Shown: positions 53,531-62,270 of the stretch, piece by piece
Layout of the letters: every line of letters begins with the position of its first letter
Position numbering within the stretch: the first letter of the stretch is position 1
Assembly: GCF_002896875.1 (NCBI RefSeq)
Contig: NZ_CP023278.1
Coordinates: 6,144,501-6,208,500 of the forward strand
Reading direction: 5' to 3'
Length of the DNA stretch: 64,000 bases
Origin: Nostoc sp. CENA543
GTDB taxonomy: Bacteria; Cyanobacteriota; Cyanobacteriia; Cyanobacteriales; Nostocaceae
Position numbers and translations under genes: made by a program
Notes under the pieces: generated by a model
What the model was told of the DNA's origin: nothing
Seen by the model: the letters and a program-made list of their open reading frames with translations, nothing else
Database searches by the model: none

Positions 53531-54442
53531 GTAGTTCTCACTAAAATTAATTATAGTCAGGTGATATTGGTTGCTTAGGGATACAAAACAAAGAGATATA
53601 TCTATATAAATCTTCACTTTTATGTTCCTGCAACCTAAAATACTAACTGTAGCAAATTATTATCACAAAGCCTTAGTAAACATCTAATCGCACTGTTAAA
53701 AATAATACACTATATCGACTAGTAAGTATGGATAATGTGAAACCTCACATATCGACAAAAGCCTAAGTAGTCTACCAAGGTAACTTTGCTAAGTTAAATG
53801 CTCTGATGTAAACGCTGCATTTTTTGACGATTGATTGCAGTTGAGAAACTTCATCTTCACTTGAGTCAACAATGTACTTTTTCGCCACGTTACACCCCAT
53901 TTTTTGGTTAGTTGCTCAATTAGAGGTACTACTTAGCAAAGTTAACTTGGCAGGCTAATATAGGAATTACCCAGGATACGAAAGATCAAGGGTTTGGGTG
54001 AGGGTATAGGGGTATAGCGGTGTGCTGACAGGTGTAGGTTTTTTACGTTGTGTACCAAAAACCTTGGTGTAGGGATGTAGGGGTGAATGAAACGATGATT
54101 CTGTCGTTAGTCCGAGAGTCATCACTCACTGCTGGGTAAAAAACCTACAGTTGTGAGATAGCGGTGTGGGGATGTAGGTTTTCAACTCATTATAAATATA
54201 ATTAAGTTTTTCCTATATTTTAAGGTTTTTTGTCAAAATTTTGCTACATCTAGACTATATAAATAGTCATAGGATTCCTATTTGATTTTTGAATAGACTC
54301 AGTAAACTTTTCTTCGCTGTTTCTGTTATTGTGTTTTTTGCCTAACTCTAACCTAAGTCTAGGCGTAATTCATCAATCAAACTGGATTACTATAATATTT
54401 GCTCAAAAATCGTCGGCGTAAATCTTAACATTATGTAGAGTT
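53531..54442. other. Long repeat-bearing intergenic region
   Basis: About 900 bp without a gene. It holds a MITE-like element (53767-53957, listed) and an inverted pair GTAGGTTTTTTAC (54034-54046) / GTAAAAAACCTAC (54136-54148) flanked by direct repeats ATAGCGGTGTG near 54013 and 54158. That pattern suggests a second small insertion of about 115 bp. Confidence 0.6.
53767..53957. mobile_element. About 190-bp element with 27-bp inverted repeats (MITE-like)
   Basis: CTACCAAGGTAACTTTGCTAAGT, in two parts, at 53772-53794 is repeated in inverted form at 53931-53953 with 21 of 23 bases identical; similarity extends a few bases outward (TAGtCTaCC / TAGcCTgCC). No ORF inside. Likely a non-autonomous derivative of a cyanobacterial insertion sequence; no full-length relative is in the window. 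Confidence 0.72.
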
Positions 54443-54880
54443 ATGGAAAGGCTTGAGTTAAAGTCTCTTCACAGAATTCCTATTCTGTCCCTAATATTGC
54501 TTTGGCTAGCTTACGCTATTTTAGGATGGTACTTAGCAGCCCATCACATTATTTGGTTGGTGGGAGGTTTCATTGCGACGATCGCTATAGCTGTAGTTCG
54601 TAGAAGTGTTTCTTGGTTAGAAAGTTTAGTTTCTTTGGGTTCTCGTACCCTAGTGGTGATTTTAGTATTGAGTACGTCAATTGCTTTAGTTGCTACTTGG
54701 TCACTATTATTTAGTCTCTTTCTCATCCCTATAGCTAGCACCTTGTTAGCAGATTTAGAAATGCGGTTTGCAGGCTTTAATAAGAGAGATTCCTTTTGGA
54801 TTTTAACTTTTTTAGCTGCTACTGGTTTATTAGTAGGTGAAATTATAGACCTTTCGATTTTACCTAGTATTAGATATTAG
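54443..54880 (+). CDS. Small multi-spanning membrane protein, unknown function
   Basis: 145 residues with four to five hydrophobic segments: about 13-30, 33-52, 62-80, 82-98 and 115-135 (WILTFLAATGLLVGEIIDLS). No recognisable catalytic motif. ATG start at 54443, after GTAGAGTT. It is convergent with larC, sharing the 54892-54922 palindrome. I do not recognise the family. Confidence 0.75.
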   Translation: MERLELKSLHRIPILSLILLWLAYAILGWYLAAHHIIWLVGGFIATIAIAVVRRSVSWLESLVSLGSRTLVVILVLSTSIALVATWSLLFSLFLIPIASTLLADLEMRFAGFNKRDSFWILTFLAATGLLVGEIIDLSILPSIRY

Positions 54881-54891
54881 ACTAATTCGTA

Positions 54892-54922
54892 GTGCTGTTA
54901 GCCGCGCTACCGCTAACAGCAC
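54892..54922. terminator. Inverted pair of the 31-bp repeat between convergent genes
   Basis: GTGCTGTTAG (54892-54901) / CTAACAGCAC (54913-54922) with an 11-base loop. The arms are the repeat seen in tandem at 35866, here as a head-to-head pair. It could act as a terminator for the gene ending at 54880 and for larC, though there is no clear T-run. Confidence 0.5.
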
Positions 54923-54941
54923 TCGTTACTCATTACTCACA

Positions 54942-56216
54942 CTAATTAAATTCCCAGCTTTGCAACGCCATCTGATGAACTTCCCGCCAAGGAATATTGT
55001 ATTGACGGGCTAATGCTGCACAATCTTCGTATTCTGGCTGAATGTTGGCAACACGCCTATCTGTAGCTTGTCCTTGCCATGCTACTTTAATTCTCACTGT
55101 GCCGTATTTCGTTTCTACTTTTTGAATTTCCCGTTCTAAAATAGCGCGTTGCTGGGTAGTGCGCCGGATACCCAAGGTAGTTGTTTCACGAAATACCACA
55201 GTTTCACAAGCTGATAAATTTTCTGGATGACAAATCACAGTTAGTAAAATCCCTGGGCGGGATTTTTTCATACCTATGGGTTGGGTAAAGACATCCACCG
55301 CGCCAGCTGCAAACAACGCTTCAAATACATAACCTATCGCCTGTGGATTTAAATCATCAATTTGCGTTTCTAGTACGGAGATGGTTTCTAAATTTGTGCC
55401 AGTTTCCTGAGAATCCATGAAATGGGGCTGAGAACTAGCACTTTCACCCAGCCAGAGGCGTAGTATATTGGGAATAGGGAGATTAATCGTACCAGATCCT
55501 AATCCTATTTGTTTGATGGTCATTGGTGGTGGTGCGCCAAATTCTCGGACTAAAGTAGTTGCGATCGCAGCTCCGGTTGGTGTTACTAATTCTCTATCAA
55601 TCCCATTACTATAAACAGGACAACTCCGCATTTCCCATAACTTCAAAACTGCCGGTACTGGTACAGCCATCTGTCCGTGTGCAGCCCTGACAGTACCCCC
55701 ACCCGTAGGAAATGCCGAACAATACAATAAAGGGAATCCTGCCGCATCAGTTCCAATATCTAACCAATCCAATCCTAAACAGGTACCAACTATATCCACA
55801 ATTGCGTCCACCGCACCAACTTCATGAAAATGCACCTTCTCCGGCGCAATCCCATGCACAGCCCCTTCCGCCACGGCTAATTGGCGAAATACCGCCAAAC
55901 TCCAAGCCTCAGCCCGTGAAGGCAACCCTGCATTGAGAATCATTTGCTCAATTTCCGGCAGATGGCGGCCATGATGGTGTTCGTGGTGATGGTGATGGTG
56001 GTCATGGTGATGTTCAATTAAATCCACATGAACCTTAGTAGCCTGCTGACCGTTTTTTTGTACTAATTCTGCCCTTAACTTATATTCCTGGGATATACCC
56101 AAATTATTGAGTTTTGCCGTCAAATATTCGAGGGGAACACCCAGACTTACCAAAGCCCCCAAACACATATCACCAGATATCCCGGCTGGACATTGAAAAT
56201 AAGCGATTTTAGTCAT
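54942..56216 (-). CDS. larC: Nickel-pincer cofactor biosynthesis protein LarC
   Basis: 424 residues in one uninterrupted frame. N-terminal motif [14 protein letters not shown], a His-rich stretch near residues 69-85 ([13 protein letters not shown]), [44 protein letters not shown] and [11 protein letters not shown]. LarC inserts nickel into the pincer cofactor used by lactate racemase LarA and relatives. In some bacteria larC needs a programmed frameshift; here it is a single ORF. larB, larE and larA are not in the window. ATG start at 56216. Confidence 0.93.
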   Translation of the reverse strand: MTKIAYFQCPAGISGDMCLGALVSLGVPLEYLTAKLNNLGISQEYKLRAELVQKNGQQATKVHVDLIEHHHDHHHHHHEHHHGRHLPEIEQMILNAGLPSRAEAWSLAVFRQLAVAEGAVHGIAPEKVHFHEVGAVDAIVDIVGTCLGLDWLDIGTDAAGFPLLYCSAFPTGGGTVRAAHGQMAVPVPAVLKLWEMRSCPVYSNGIDRELVTPTGAAIATTLVREFGAPPPMTIKQIGLGSGTINLPIPNILRLWLGESASSQPHFMDSQETGTNLETISVLETQIDDLNPQAIGYVFEALFAAGAVDVFTQPIGMKKSRPGILLTVICHPENLSACETVVFRETTTLGIRRTTQQRAILEREIQKVETKYGTVRIKVAWQGQATDRRVANIQPEYEDCAALARQYNIPWREVHQMALQSWEFN

Positions 56217-56516
56217 AAGTCAATATTTAATAGTCATTAGTCATTAGTCAACAGTCAATAGTCAACAGTCAAAAGTTATTAAACTCTTTGCTTTTTACTT
56301 TTGTCTTTTGCCTTTTGCCTTTTTACTTTTGCCTTTTTACTTACCTAGTCCTCTAAACATTTGTCTGTGTATGTAAATATATGCAACCCTTAAGTTTACA
56401 GAACATCACCGTAAGAGTATATCCCTTCTTATGAGGGAGATTACTAACGGGCATCTATTCTATAATCCATGCCCAATGCCCCATGCCCAATTCTCGATTC
56501 CCAATACCTACGCAAT
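56217..56516. repeat. Heptamer-rich spacer, no gene
   Basis: TAGTCATTAGTCAACAGTCAA heptamers (about 56228-56270), then CTTTTGCCTTTTGCC words (about 56295-56345), then AT-rich DNA and GCCCAATGCCCC words just before the Sua5-type gene. ATG codons of the last run form an in-frame extension of that gene that is not credible as protein. Confidence 0.7.
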
Positions 56517-57176
56517 ATGGCAAAAATTATCTCAGTCCATCCGGAGAATCCCCAAAGTCGCAGAATAGAGGAAATAAGGTCGGCACTTGCCACAGGCGCA
56601 GTTATGCTTTATCCAACAGATACAGTTTATGCGATCGGTTGTGATTTAAATGTCAAATCTGCGGTGGAAAAAGTCCGACAAATTAAGCAGCTAGCAAATG
56701 ATAAACCACTGACGTTTTTATGTCCTTCTCTGTCAAATGTTACTACTTATGCTTTTGTGAGTGACACAGCTTACAGGATTATGAAGCGTTTAATTCCAGG
56801 AACTTATACATTTTTGCTGCCTGCTACTAAATTAGTACCAAAACTGGTACAAAGTCCTAAACGCAAAACTACTGGAATTCGGGTACCCAATCATGTTGTG
56901 TGTTTAGCATTACTAGAAGCACTAGGGAACCCTATTATCTCGACTTCGGCTCATTTGCCGCCAGATGAAGTGGATGACGGCAAATTTCAAATCAATTCAG
57001 AACTAAGATTGTCACGCGTGGAGTTATTTGATCGTTTGGATAAATTCGTAGATGTAATTGTAGATACAGGCGAAGACCCAACTTATGAAGTATCTACGAT
57101 TGTGGACTTAACTGGAGATGAACCCTTGATTACCAGGAGGGGTTTAGGTTGGGAAGTTGTGGCTGCATGGGTTTAA
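56517..57176 (+). CDS. Sua5/YciO/YrdC-family L-threonylcarbamoyladenylate synthase
   Basis: 219 residues from the ATG at 56517 (MAKIISVHPENPQSRRIEEI); an upstream frame to 56469 reads through GCCCAATGCC repeats and is rejected. Motifs: GAVMLYPTDTVYAIGCD, IKQLANDKPLTFLC, FLLPATKLVPKL, TTGIRVPNH, ISTSAHLPPDE and STIVDLTGDEP. It makes threonylcarbamoyl-AMP for t6A37 of tRNAs, or is the related YciO. The KR-SMN binding residues suggest a real YrdC fold, but TsaC versus YciO cannot be settled. Confidence 0.88.
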   Translation: MAKIISVHPENPQSRRIEEIRSALATGAVMLYPTDTVYAIGCDLNVKSAVEKVRQIKQLANDKPLTFLCPSLSNVTTYAFVSDTAYRIMKRLIPGTYTFLLPATKLVPKLVQSPKRKTTGIRVPNHVVCLALLEALGNPIISTSAHLPPDEVDDGKFQINSELRLSRVELFDRLDKFVDVIVDTGEDPTYEVSTIVDLTGDEPLITRRGLGWEVVAAWV

Positions 57177-57529
57177 TTATTGAACTTCACAGCCTGTTCC
57201 CGTTGTTTCGGAATTATGTCCGTAACAGACTCCAGTTTTTCTATCGTCATACAGACAAACATTGGGAGTGGTGAGGACACAATGACAGTGATGGAGACAT
57301 ATTAAGCTTTTTAGCCATTTTGCGGGCAAAGCAAATATGCTTGTGTTAACCTCGATGGGGTTGCTTGAGAAAAAGCGACACACTACATTCTCTGTAACTT
57401 TTTTACATTGCGTACAGTCATATATATGAACAGTGCTTTTGGTTGGTTTTGTGGTTTTCCACTCAAAGCTGACTTTAGCTGCTGTTTGTGCATTGTCTCA
57501 AAGGTGCAAAACCACACCCAGGAAAAGTC
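57177..57529. other. Promoter region of the HetZ-family gene; possible Cys-rich mini-ORF
   Basis: 353 bp. A 68-codon minus-strand frame (GTG start at 57383) with CLHHCHC, VCLYD, GVCYG and GTGCEVQ segments covers the first part; it has no good ribosome-binding site and is not called a gene. The region just before 57530 ends in GGAAAAG, an acceptable Shine-Dalgarno for the HetZ-family start. Confidence 0.4.
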
Positions 57530-58744
57530 ATGAAACTCAATCTTGCAAATCTACCAGCCTCTACATCTACTTATGTCAATGAAGTTGTTACCGAAGAATT
57601 ATCCGCTACAGATGCTTTGATACAACTGCTATGTCAGGAAATGCAAGCTCAAGTCAAAGCAACACCTGGTTGTGTACAGAATGTCGCCCAACGTATTGCC
57701 AAGGAAGTCCAACGCATTTGCGATAAGAGTTCCCGCATTCAAACCTCTGGGGCGATTCAGTCTTGGCAGGTGACTTTATCTCGCCACCGCCTGCAAAAGT
57801 GTCTACATTACTATAAATTAGGTTCTCGACGGGGACGGGTAGAATTACATAGTAGCTTGGGTTCTATGGTTTACCGCCATGTCACCATAGCTGGTTCGGA
57901 ATTGGGATTTGAAGGTCGTTACAATCTAATTGAAGATTTTCTCCAAGCATTTTACATTGAAGCTATTAAGGCTTTTCGTCGCGAAAACGAATTACCGGAA
58001 GATTACACTCCCCGCACGCAGTTGCAGTTGGCTGAATACATGGCATTTACTGAACAGTATGCCAAGCGTCGGATTAATTTACCTGGTGGAAACAATCAAC
58101 AATTAATTATTTTACGCGCTCAAGGTTTTGCCCGTCGTCAGCCCCAAGAAACAGCTGTAGATATTGAAATGGCTGTAGAATCTGCCAAAAGTGAGGAAGC
58201 AGAATCTTACCTACGGAACTCGGCTGTACAACAGATTAGAGCGCAAATGATTGCTCAAGCTCATGTTGATTTATCAGAAGAATCAGAACGCGATCGCATT
58301 ATCTCTGAACTCATTCAATATTTGGAAGCCCAAGGACAATCTGATTGTGTAAATTACCTGGTTTTAAAGCTGCAAGACTTACCAGCACCAGAAATTGACC
58401 AAATTCTCGGTCTTACTAGCCGACAACGCGATTATCTCCAACAGCGTTTTAAATATCATGTGCAGAAGTTTGCCAAGCAACATCATTGGCAATTAGTACA
58501 TCAATGGTTGGGTGCAGGTTTAGATCAAAAATTGGGATTATCTGCCCAACAGTGGCAAACTTTAATGACTACCTTATCTCCCCAACAACAGCAATTATTA
58601 GAATTAAAAATGGCTAAACAAAGTGATCAGGCGATCGCTAAAACCTTAAAATGTACTCCCAAGCAACTACAAAAGCGTTGGACACAATTACTAGACATGG
58701 CCTGGGCTATCCGCAACGGCCATACTGAAATGCAAACTGGCTAA
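57530..58744 (+). CDS. HetZ-family protein
   Basis: 404 residues from the ATG at 57530 (MKLNLANLPAS); the frame opens at 57488 but only the downstream ATG has GGAAAAG ahead. Family landmarks as I recall them from HetZ: QRIAKEVQRICDKSSRIQ, ESW/QSWQVTLSRHRLQKCLHYYKLGS, RGRVELHSSLGSMVYR, LIEDFLQAFYIEAIKAFRRE and LQLAEYMAFTEQYAKRRI. HetZ controls heterocyst differentiation in Anabaena. This protein looks like a paralogue (HetZ-related) rather than HetZ itself, as its neighbours are not patU or hetP. The C-terminus has a sigma-like HTH (SDQAIAKTLKCTPKQLQKRW). Confidence 0.8.
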   Translation: MKLNLANLPASTSTYVNEVVTEELSATDALIQLLCQEMQAQVKATPGCVQNVAQRIAKEVQRICDKSSRIQTSGAIQSWQVTLSRHRLQKCLHYYKLGSRRGRVELHSSLGSMVYRHVTIAGSELGFEGRYNLIEDFLQAFYIEAIKAFRRENELPEDYTPRTQLQLAEYMAFTEQYAKRRINLPGGNNQQLIILRAQGFARRQPQETAVDIEMAVESAKSEEAESYLRNSAVQQIRAQMIAQAHVDLSEESERDRIISELIQYLEAQGQSDCVNYLVLKLQDLPAPEIDQILGLTSRQRDYLQQRFKYHVQKFAKQHHWQLVHQWLGAGLDQKLGLSAQQWQTLMTTLSPQQQQLLELKMAKQSDQAIAKTLKCTPKQLQKRWTQLLDMAWAIRNGHTEMQTG

Positions 58745-59145
58745 ACTTCAGCATTACATCACTTAAGCGTTGATTTCAATGAGAAATATACAACATCCCT
58801 ATTTTTAGGTTTTAGCCCAAATTCTCCACTAAAGCATATTGAATTATCTTATGCCCAGTCGCTTCAGAACCCTGATTTCTTAAAGAAATCGGGGTTCTTA
58901 AATTTCTAAAATCATCAAAAAATCTCCTAATTTTTTAGTACATTTGCACTGAAAATAACAGAAATTGAAAATTCATATTAAGTAATTGTTTATTTACTCC
59001 CATTTCTATGAAATCCTGGAATAAGTGAGATTAGCACCAACAGTTACAGATGATGAGTAAAAACGAAAATTATGCAAGTTCTCCGTAGGTAAATTTAGTC
59101 TACAGGAATTATCTGTAAGTTTTGAATTGTGAATTTTGAATTCCT
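58745..59145. other. Intergenic region with hairpin
   Basis: No gene. A 14-bp stem GAACCCTGATTTCT / AGAAATCGGGGTTC (58867-58897, one G-T pair, 3-base loop) is followed by TTAAATTTCT; it may end the HetZ-family transcript or be a dispersed palindrome. The rest is AT-rich. Confidence 0.55.
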
Positions 59146-59616
59146 ATGACTCCGGGCGCAAGGGCAAATCAAGCAGGAAAGATTTTAGAAAGTAATGTAG
59201 ATGCAGTATTAACTGCTTATGAATATTTTCAAATTGGCAGTCATATTACTAAAGAGTATTTACTGAATGCTAGTTTGTTAAATAAACGCTATGGTAAGCA
59301 AGTTGGGATTGGTAACGGCATTTATAATACTGCGCTTAAAGTTGATTTTTATGTAATGGGAATACCCACTATTCCTGCTGGATTAATTATTGAATGTAAA
59401 TGGCAAGAAAGCGGCGGTTCAGTTGATGAAAAGTTTCCGTATCTAAACTTGAATATTCAAGGATATTATCCAGCACCGACAATAGTAGTGATTGGGGGTG
59501 AAGGAATGCGCGGAGGGGCTATTGATTGGTTAAAACAGCAAGTGAAACATAATCATAATTTAATAGCAGTTTATACATTAGATAGATTTATCGCCTGGGC
59601 TAATAAAAATTTCTAA
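59146..59616 (+). CDS. Small PD-(D/E)XK nuclease, probable restriction endonuclease
   Basis: 156 residues. The nuclease core reads ALKVDFYV (Asp67) then LIIECKWQ (Glu83, Lys85), the D...ExK pattern of PD-(D/E)XK enzymes. Upstream residues (GKQVGIGNGIYNTALKVD) complete the usual strand order. It is convergent with a Dam-type adenine methylase and the two stop codons overlap, which suggests a type II restriction-modification pair, although the order is unusual and 156 residues is short for such an enzyme. ATG start at 59146. Confidence 0.78.
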   Translation: MTPGARANQAGKILESNVDAVLTAYEYFQIGSHITKEYLLNASLLNKRYGKQVGIGNGIYNTALKVDFYVMGIPTIPAGLIIECKWQESGGSVDEKFPYLNLNIQGYYPAPTIVVIGGEGMRGGAIDWLKQQVKHNHNLIAVYTLDRFIAWANKNF

Positions 59617-60446
59617 TAAGATGTGATTAACAATTCATTAATCAGCCCTCTTTTTTGGGTATTAGAGTTAATAGAACGGGCAGCTACTATTTTATGGATT
59701 TTAAAATCAATCTCTTGATATAAATCAATAATAAAATCAGAATCCGAATTACAAACAGCAACTTTCACCCCAATACTTGCCAATTCTGCACAGACATCTC
59801 TTAATTTCTCTTGCTTTTTCTCATCAAAAACAGTTTGATGGTAACTGGTGAAATAACTTGTGCTACTGATAGGATGATAAGGCGGATCACAAAATACAAA
59901 ATCATCACAACCTGTAGCATAATTTAATACATCGGCAAAGTCAGACTGTTGAATTTCTGATGTATGCAAAACAGCAGATGCTGCTCTGAGTAAATCTTCT
60001 GGGCAAATATTAGGATTGGCATATCTGCCTAAAGGTACATTAAATTTACCTTGGGAATTGACGCGATATAAGCCGTTATAACAAGTTTTATTCAGATAAA
60101 TAAATCTAGCGGCTTTTTCTAAAGCACTACCACTAGAGTTAGCCCTAACACTGTAATAATAATCTTTGCTATGTCTGAGTTTATGTTCTTTCAAAAGAAA
60201 AATTAATTCTTCCACATGATCTCGGACACAGCAATATACATTAATCAAGTCACCATTAATATCAGTTAAAAACGCTCGTCGAGGTCGCAAATAAAAAAAT
60301 AAAGCCCCACCCCCCAAAAATGGCTCATAATAATTTTGATAATTCTTGGGTAAATAGGGAATATATTGTTGTATTAATCTACTTTTACCCCCAGCCCACT
60401 TTAAAAAAGGGCGCGGGCAAGTTTGCTTGGAGATTTCACTAACCAT
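59613..60446 (-). CDS. Dam-type (D12 class) DNA adenine-N6 methyltransferase
   Basis: 277 residues from the ATG at 60446 (MVSEISKQTCPRPFLKWAGG), where family similarity begins; the longer frame to 60662 adds 72 unlike residues. SAM-binding motif FLKWAGGKSRL (14-24), YYEPFLGGGALFF, LTDINGDLIN and the catalytic DPPY (Asp187 in FVFCDPPYHP). D12 methylases of this size methylate adenine in GATC or related sites. Paired convergently with the small nuclease. Target sequence not determined. Confidence 0.92.
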   Translation of the reverse strand: MVSEISKQTCPRPFLKWAGGKSRLIQQYIPYLPKNYQNYYEPFLGGGALFFYLRPRRAFLTDINGDLINVYCCVRDHVEELIFLLKEHKLRHSKDYYYSVRANSSGSALEKAARFIYLNKTCYNGLYRVNSQGKFNVPLGRYANPNICPEDLLRAASAVLHTSEIQQSDFADVLNYATGCDDFVFCDPPYHPISSTSYFTSYHQTVFDEKKQEKLRDVCAELASIGVKVAVCNSDSDFIIDLYQEIDFKIHKIVAARSINSNTQKRGLINELLITSY

Positions 60447-60735
60447 TGCACGGCAATTCAGATATAGGCTAATAAATATAACATCATATTTCAGAGAATA
60501 TACAGGATTCAGGACAATAAAGTAATTCTGAAGAATCTTACTAATAGATATAGTCGTAATATCAAAACTTGATTGATAGCTGAATTCTGCCGATAAGATT
60601 CTCAACTGTGACAATATAACTAACGAAGCATATTTTATATTAACTGAGTAGTTTTCCAGCACAATGGATTACAATAAGGGGGATAAACTACATCAAAACA
60701 AACGTTAATTCTATAACAAGGCAGTCTCAATTAAA
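60447..60735. other. Promoter region between methylase and DUF751 gene
   Basis: 289 bp of AT-rich DNA; the first 216 bp form an open but unconserved extension of the methylase frame. No other feature seen. Confidence 0.4.
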
Positions 60736-60942
60736 ATGTTTGACGGATTTTGGGATAACGTTTTTCGCTACCCCCGCTACTTGATTACTATAGTTCTAGG
60801 TTTGCTGCTGAACACCTTTGAACCATTGTTCCCACTCTTAAAGCGTCCAGTCACCCTAGTGGCTGTTTTGGGCTTATTGATAGGCGGTTTGGCATTCCTG
60901 ACTTTCACATTACGGGCGATGTTGGGACTGAGTACCATCTAG
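60736..60942 (+). CDS. DUF751 (Ycf33-like) small membrane protein
   Basis: 68 residues: FDGFWDNVFRYPRYLITIVLG at the N-terminus, two membrane segments (about 16-30 and 42-60) and LKRPVTLVAVLGLLIGG. This fits DUF751/Ycf33, found in cyanobacteria and some plastids, of unknown function. It lies 113 bp upstream of rbfA in the same orientation, a pairing I recall from other cyanobacteria. ATG start at 60736. Confidence 0.88.
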   Translation: MFDGFWDNVFRYPRYLITIVLGLLLNTFEPLFPLLKRPVTLVAVLGLLIGGLAFLTFTLRAMLGLSTI

Positions 60943-61055
60943 ACTAAAAGTATATTGTCGATCGCTGTTAAGGACAGTGTTGGTTCATCTACAACCCTTG
61001 TCCTCTCTTACTTATATTTGTTGTTGTCTTACCTCTGTGGAGAGGGATTATTTAT

Positions 61056-61454
61056 ATGGCTACAAATCGCCGCGTTTCCCGTGTTGCTGAATTAATTAAA
61101 CGGGAAGTTAGCCAAATGCTACTTAATGGTATTAAAGATGACCGTGTGGGTACAGGAATGGTCAGTGTGACTGATGTTGATGTTTCTGGTGATCTCCAGC
61201 ACGCTAAAATCTACGTCAGTATCTACGGTACAGAGGAAGCCAAAGCCGAAACAATGGCCGGACTCAAATCAGCCACCGGTTTTGTGCGGAGTGAACTTGG
61301 CGCACGAGTTAGGCTGCGTCGGACACCTGAAGTAGTGTTTATTGAAGACCGTTCCATTGAACGAGGAACAAAGGTGCTATCACTATTAAACCAGCTTCAG
61401 TACCAGCGATCGCAAGAAACATCCGACGATGATGATGAGCAAATTTCTGAATAA
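61056..61454 (+). CDS. rbfA: Ribosome-binding factor A
   Basis: 132 residues. [61 protein letters not shown] and RSIERGTKV are RbfA hallmarks (KH-like fold). It helps mature the 16S rRNA 5' end and matters for growth in the cold. The acidic tail ([10 protein letters not shown]) is usual in cyanobacteria. ATG start at 61056, preceded by GGAGAGGG. A rho-independent terminator follows. Confidence 0.96.
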   Translation: MATNRRVSRVAELIKREVSQMLLNGIKDDRVGTGMVSVTDVDVSGDLQHAKIYVSIYGTEEAKAETMAGLKSATGFVRSELGARVRLRRTPEVVFIEDRSIERGTKVLSLLNQLQYQRSQETSDDDDEQISE

Positions 61455-61518
61455 CTAGCCATCATCACTGCTTCACCAGAAAATAGTTGATTTCAAAACA
61501 ATCCGCCAAAACATTTCC

Positions 61519-61546
61519 AGACGTGTTTTAACCACGTCTTTTTTAA
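61519..61546 (+). terminator. Rho-independent terminator after rbfA
   Basis: Stem AGACGTG (61519-61525) / CACGTCT (61533-61539), 7-base loop, then TTTTTTAA. Confidence 0.85.
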
Positions 61547-62270
61547 TTTGTTGAAAATTTTGATCTAGCTGATATTTTAAAAATAACGGTTCTATTTTTC
61601 AGTTAGACTCGTCTATATTTTTACACAGATCAGATACTATGACACAACTGATTTAAGCACATATTAATTCAATTTATCGCAAAATATTCCAATCCAAAGA
61701 CTTTTAAATCTGACAGAATGTAAATATATAAATCAGTACGCTACAACACGCTCATAAATATATGTCTTTGAGAGCTTAAAGCTTGTTTATTCTATCTTTG
61801 GAGCGATTTTTACTATGTTTAGCTACCCTTCGCATATTGACTGCAAATAATATGAATCCCCAAATTATATCAAGAGCATAAATTCATTTATAGTTGCTTT
61901 TTTGGATTTAAGCAAAACCTCAATTCAATATGATGAATCTACTTTTTACAGATATGCAGTTTTTATAAAGTTATTATGAAGTTGATTTTAATCTACCTTA
62001 TAATTACTACTGATATCTTCATAAATTGGCGTAGTAAAGGGTTCATAAATAATTATTAGGAAAATCTGAAGTTTTTCACATTAGATTTTTTTGTCTTCAA
62101 TGTAAAAATTTCATGAAGACATTAAGTAAAAAGTGACTTTTCTCAGTAGAGATACTACGATAAGGCTGTGTATGTTAAGTACCATTGTTGCATAAACTAC
62201 GGCTAAAATTCAGTATTTTCCCTAAATCATCAGTTTCTTTGTGCAACAAAGTTCCCTTGGGGTGTGAGTA
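61547..62270. other. AT-rich intergenic region upstream of glycosyltransferases
   Basis: About 720 bp, very AT-rich, with no repeats of the usual families and no gene recognised. A long leader or an unrecognised RNA could lie here, but nothing specific supports it. It presumably holds the promoter of the polysaccharide gene cluster. Confidence 0.5.

Noticed and set aside
60447-60662. 72-residue N-terminal extension of the adenine methylase
   Set aside because: AT-rich, unlike D12 methylases, which start just before FLKWAGGK.
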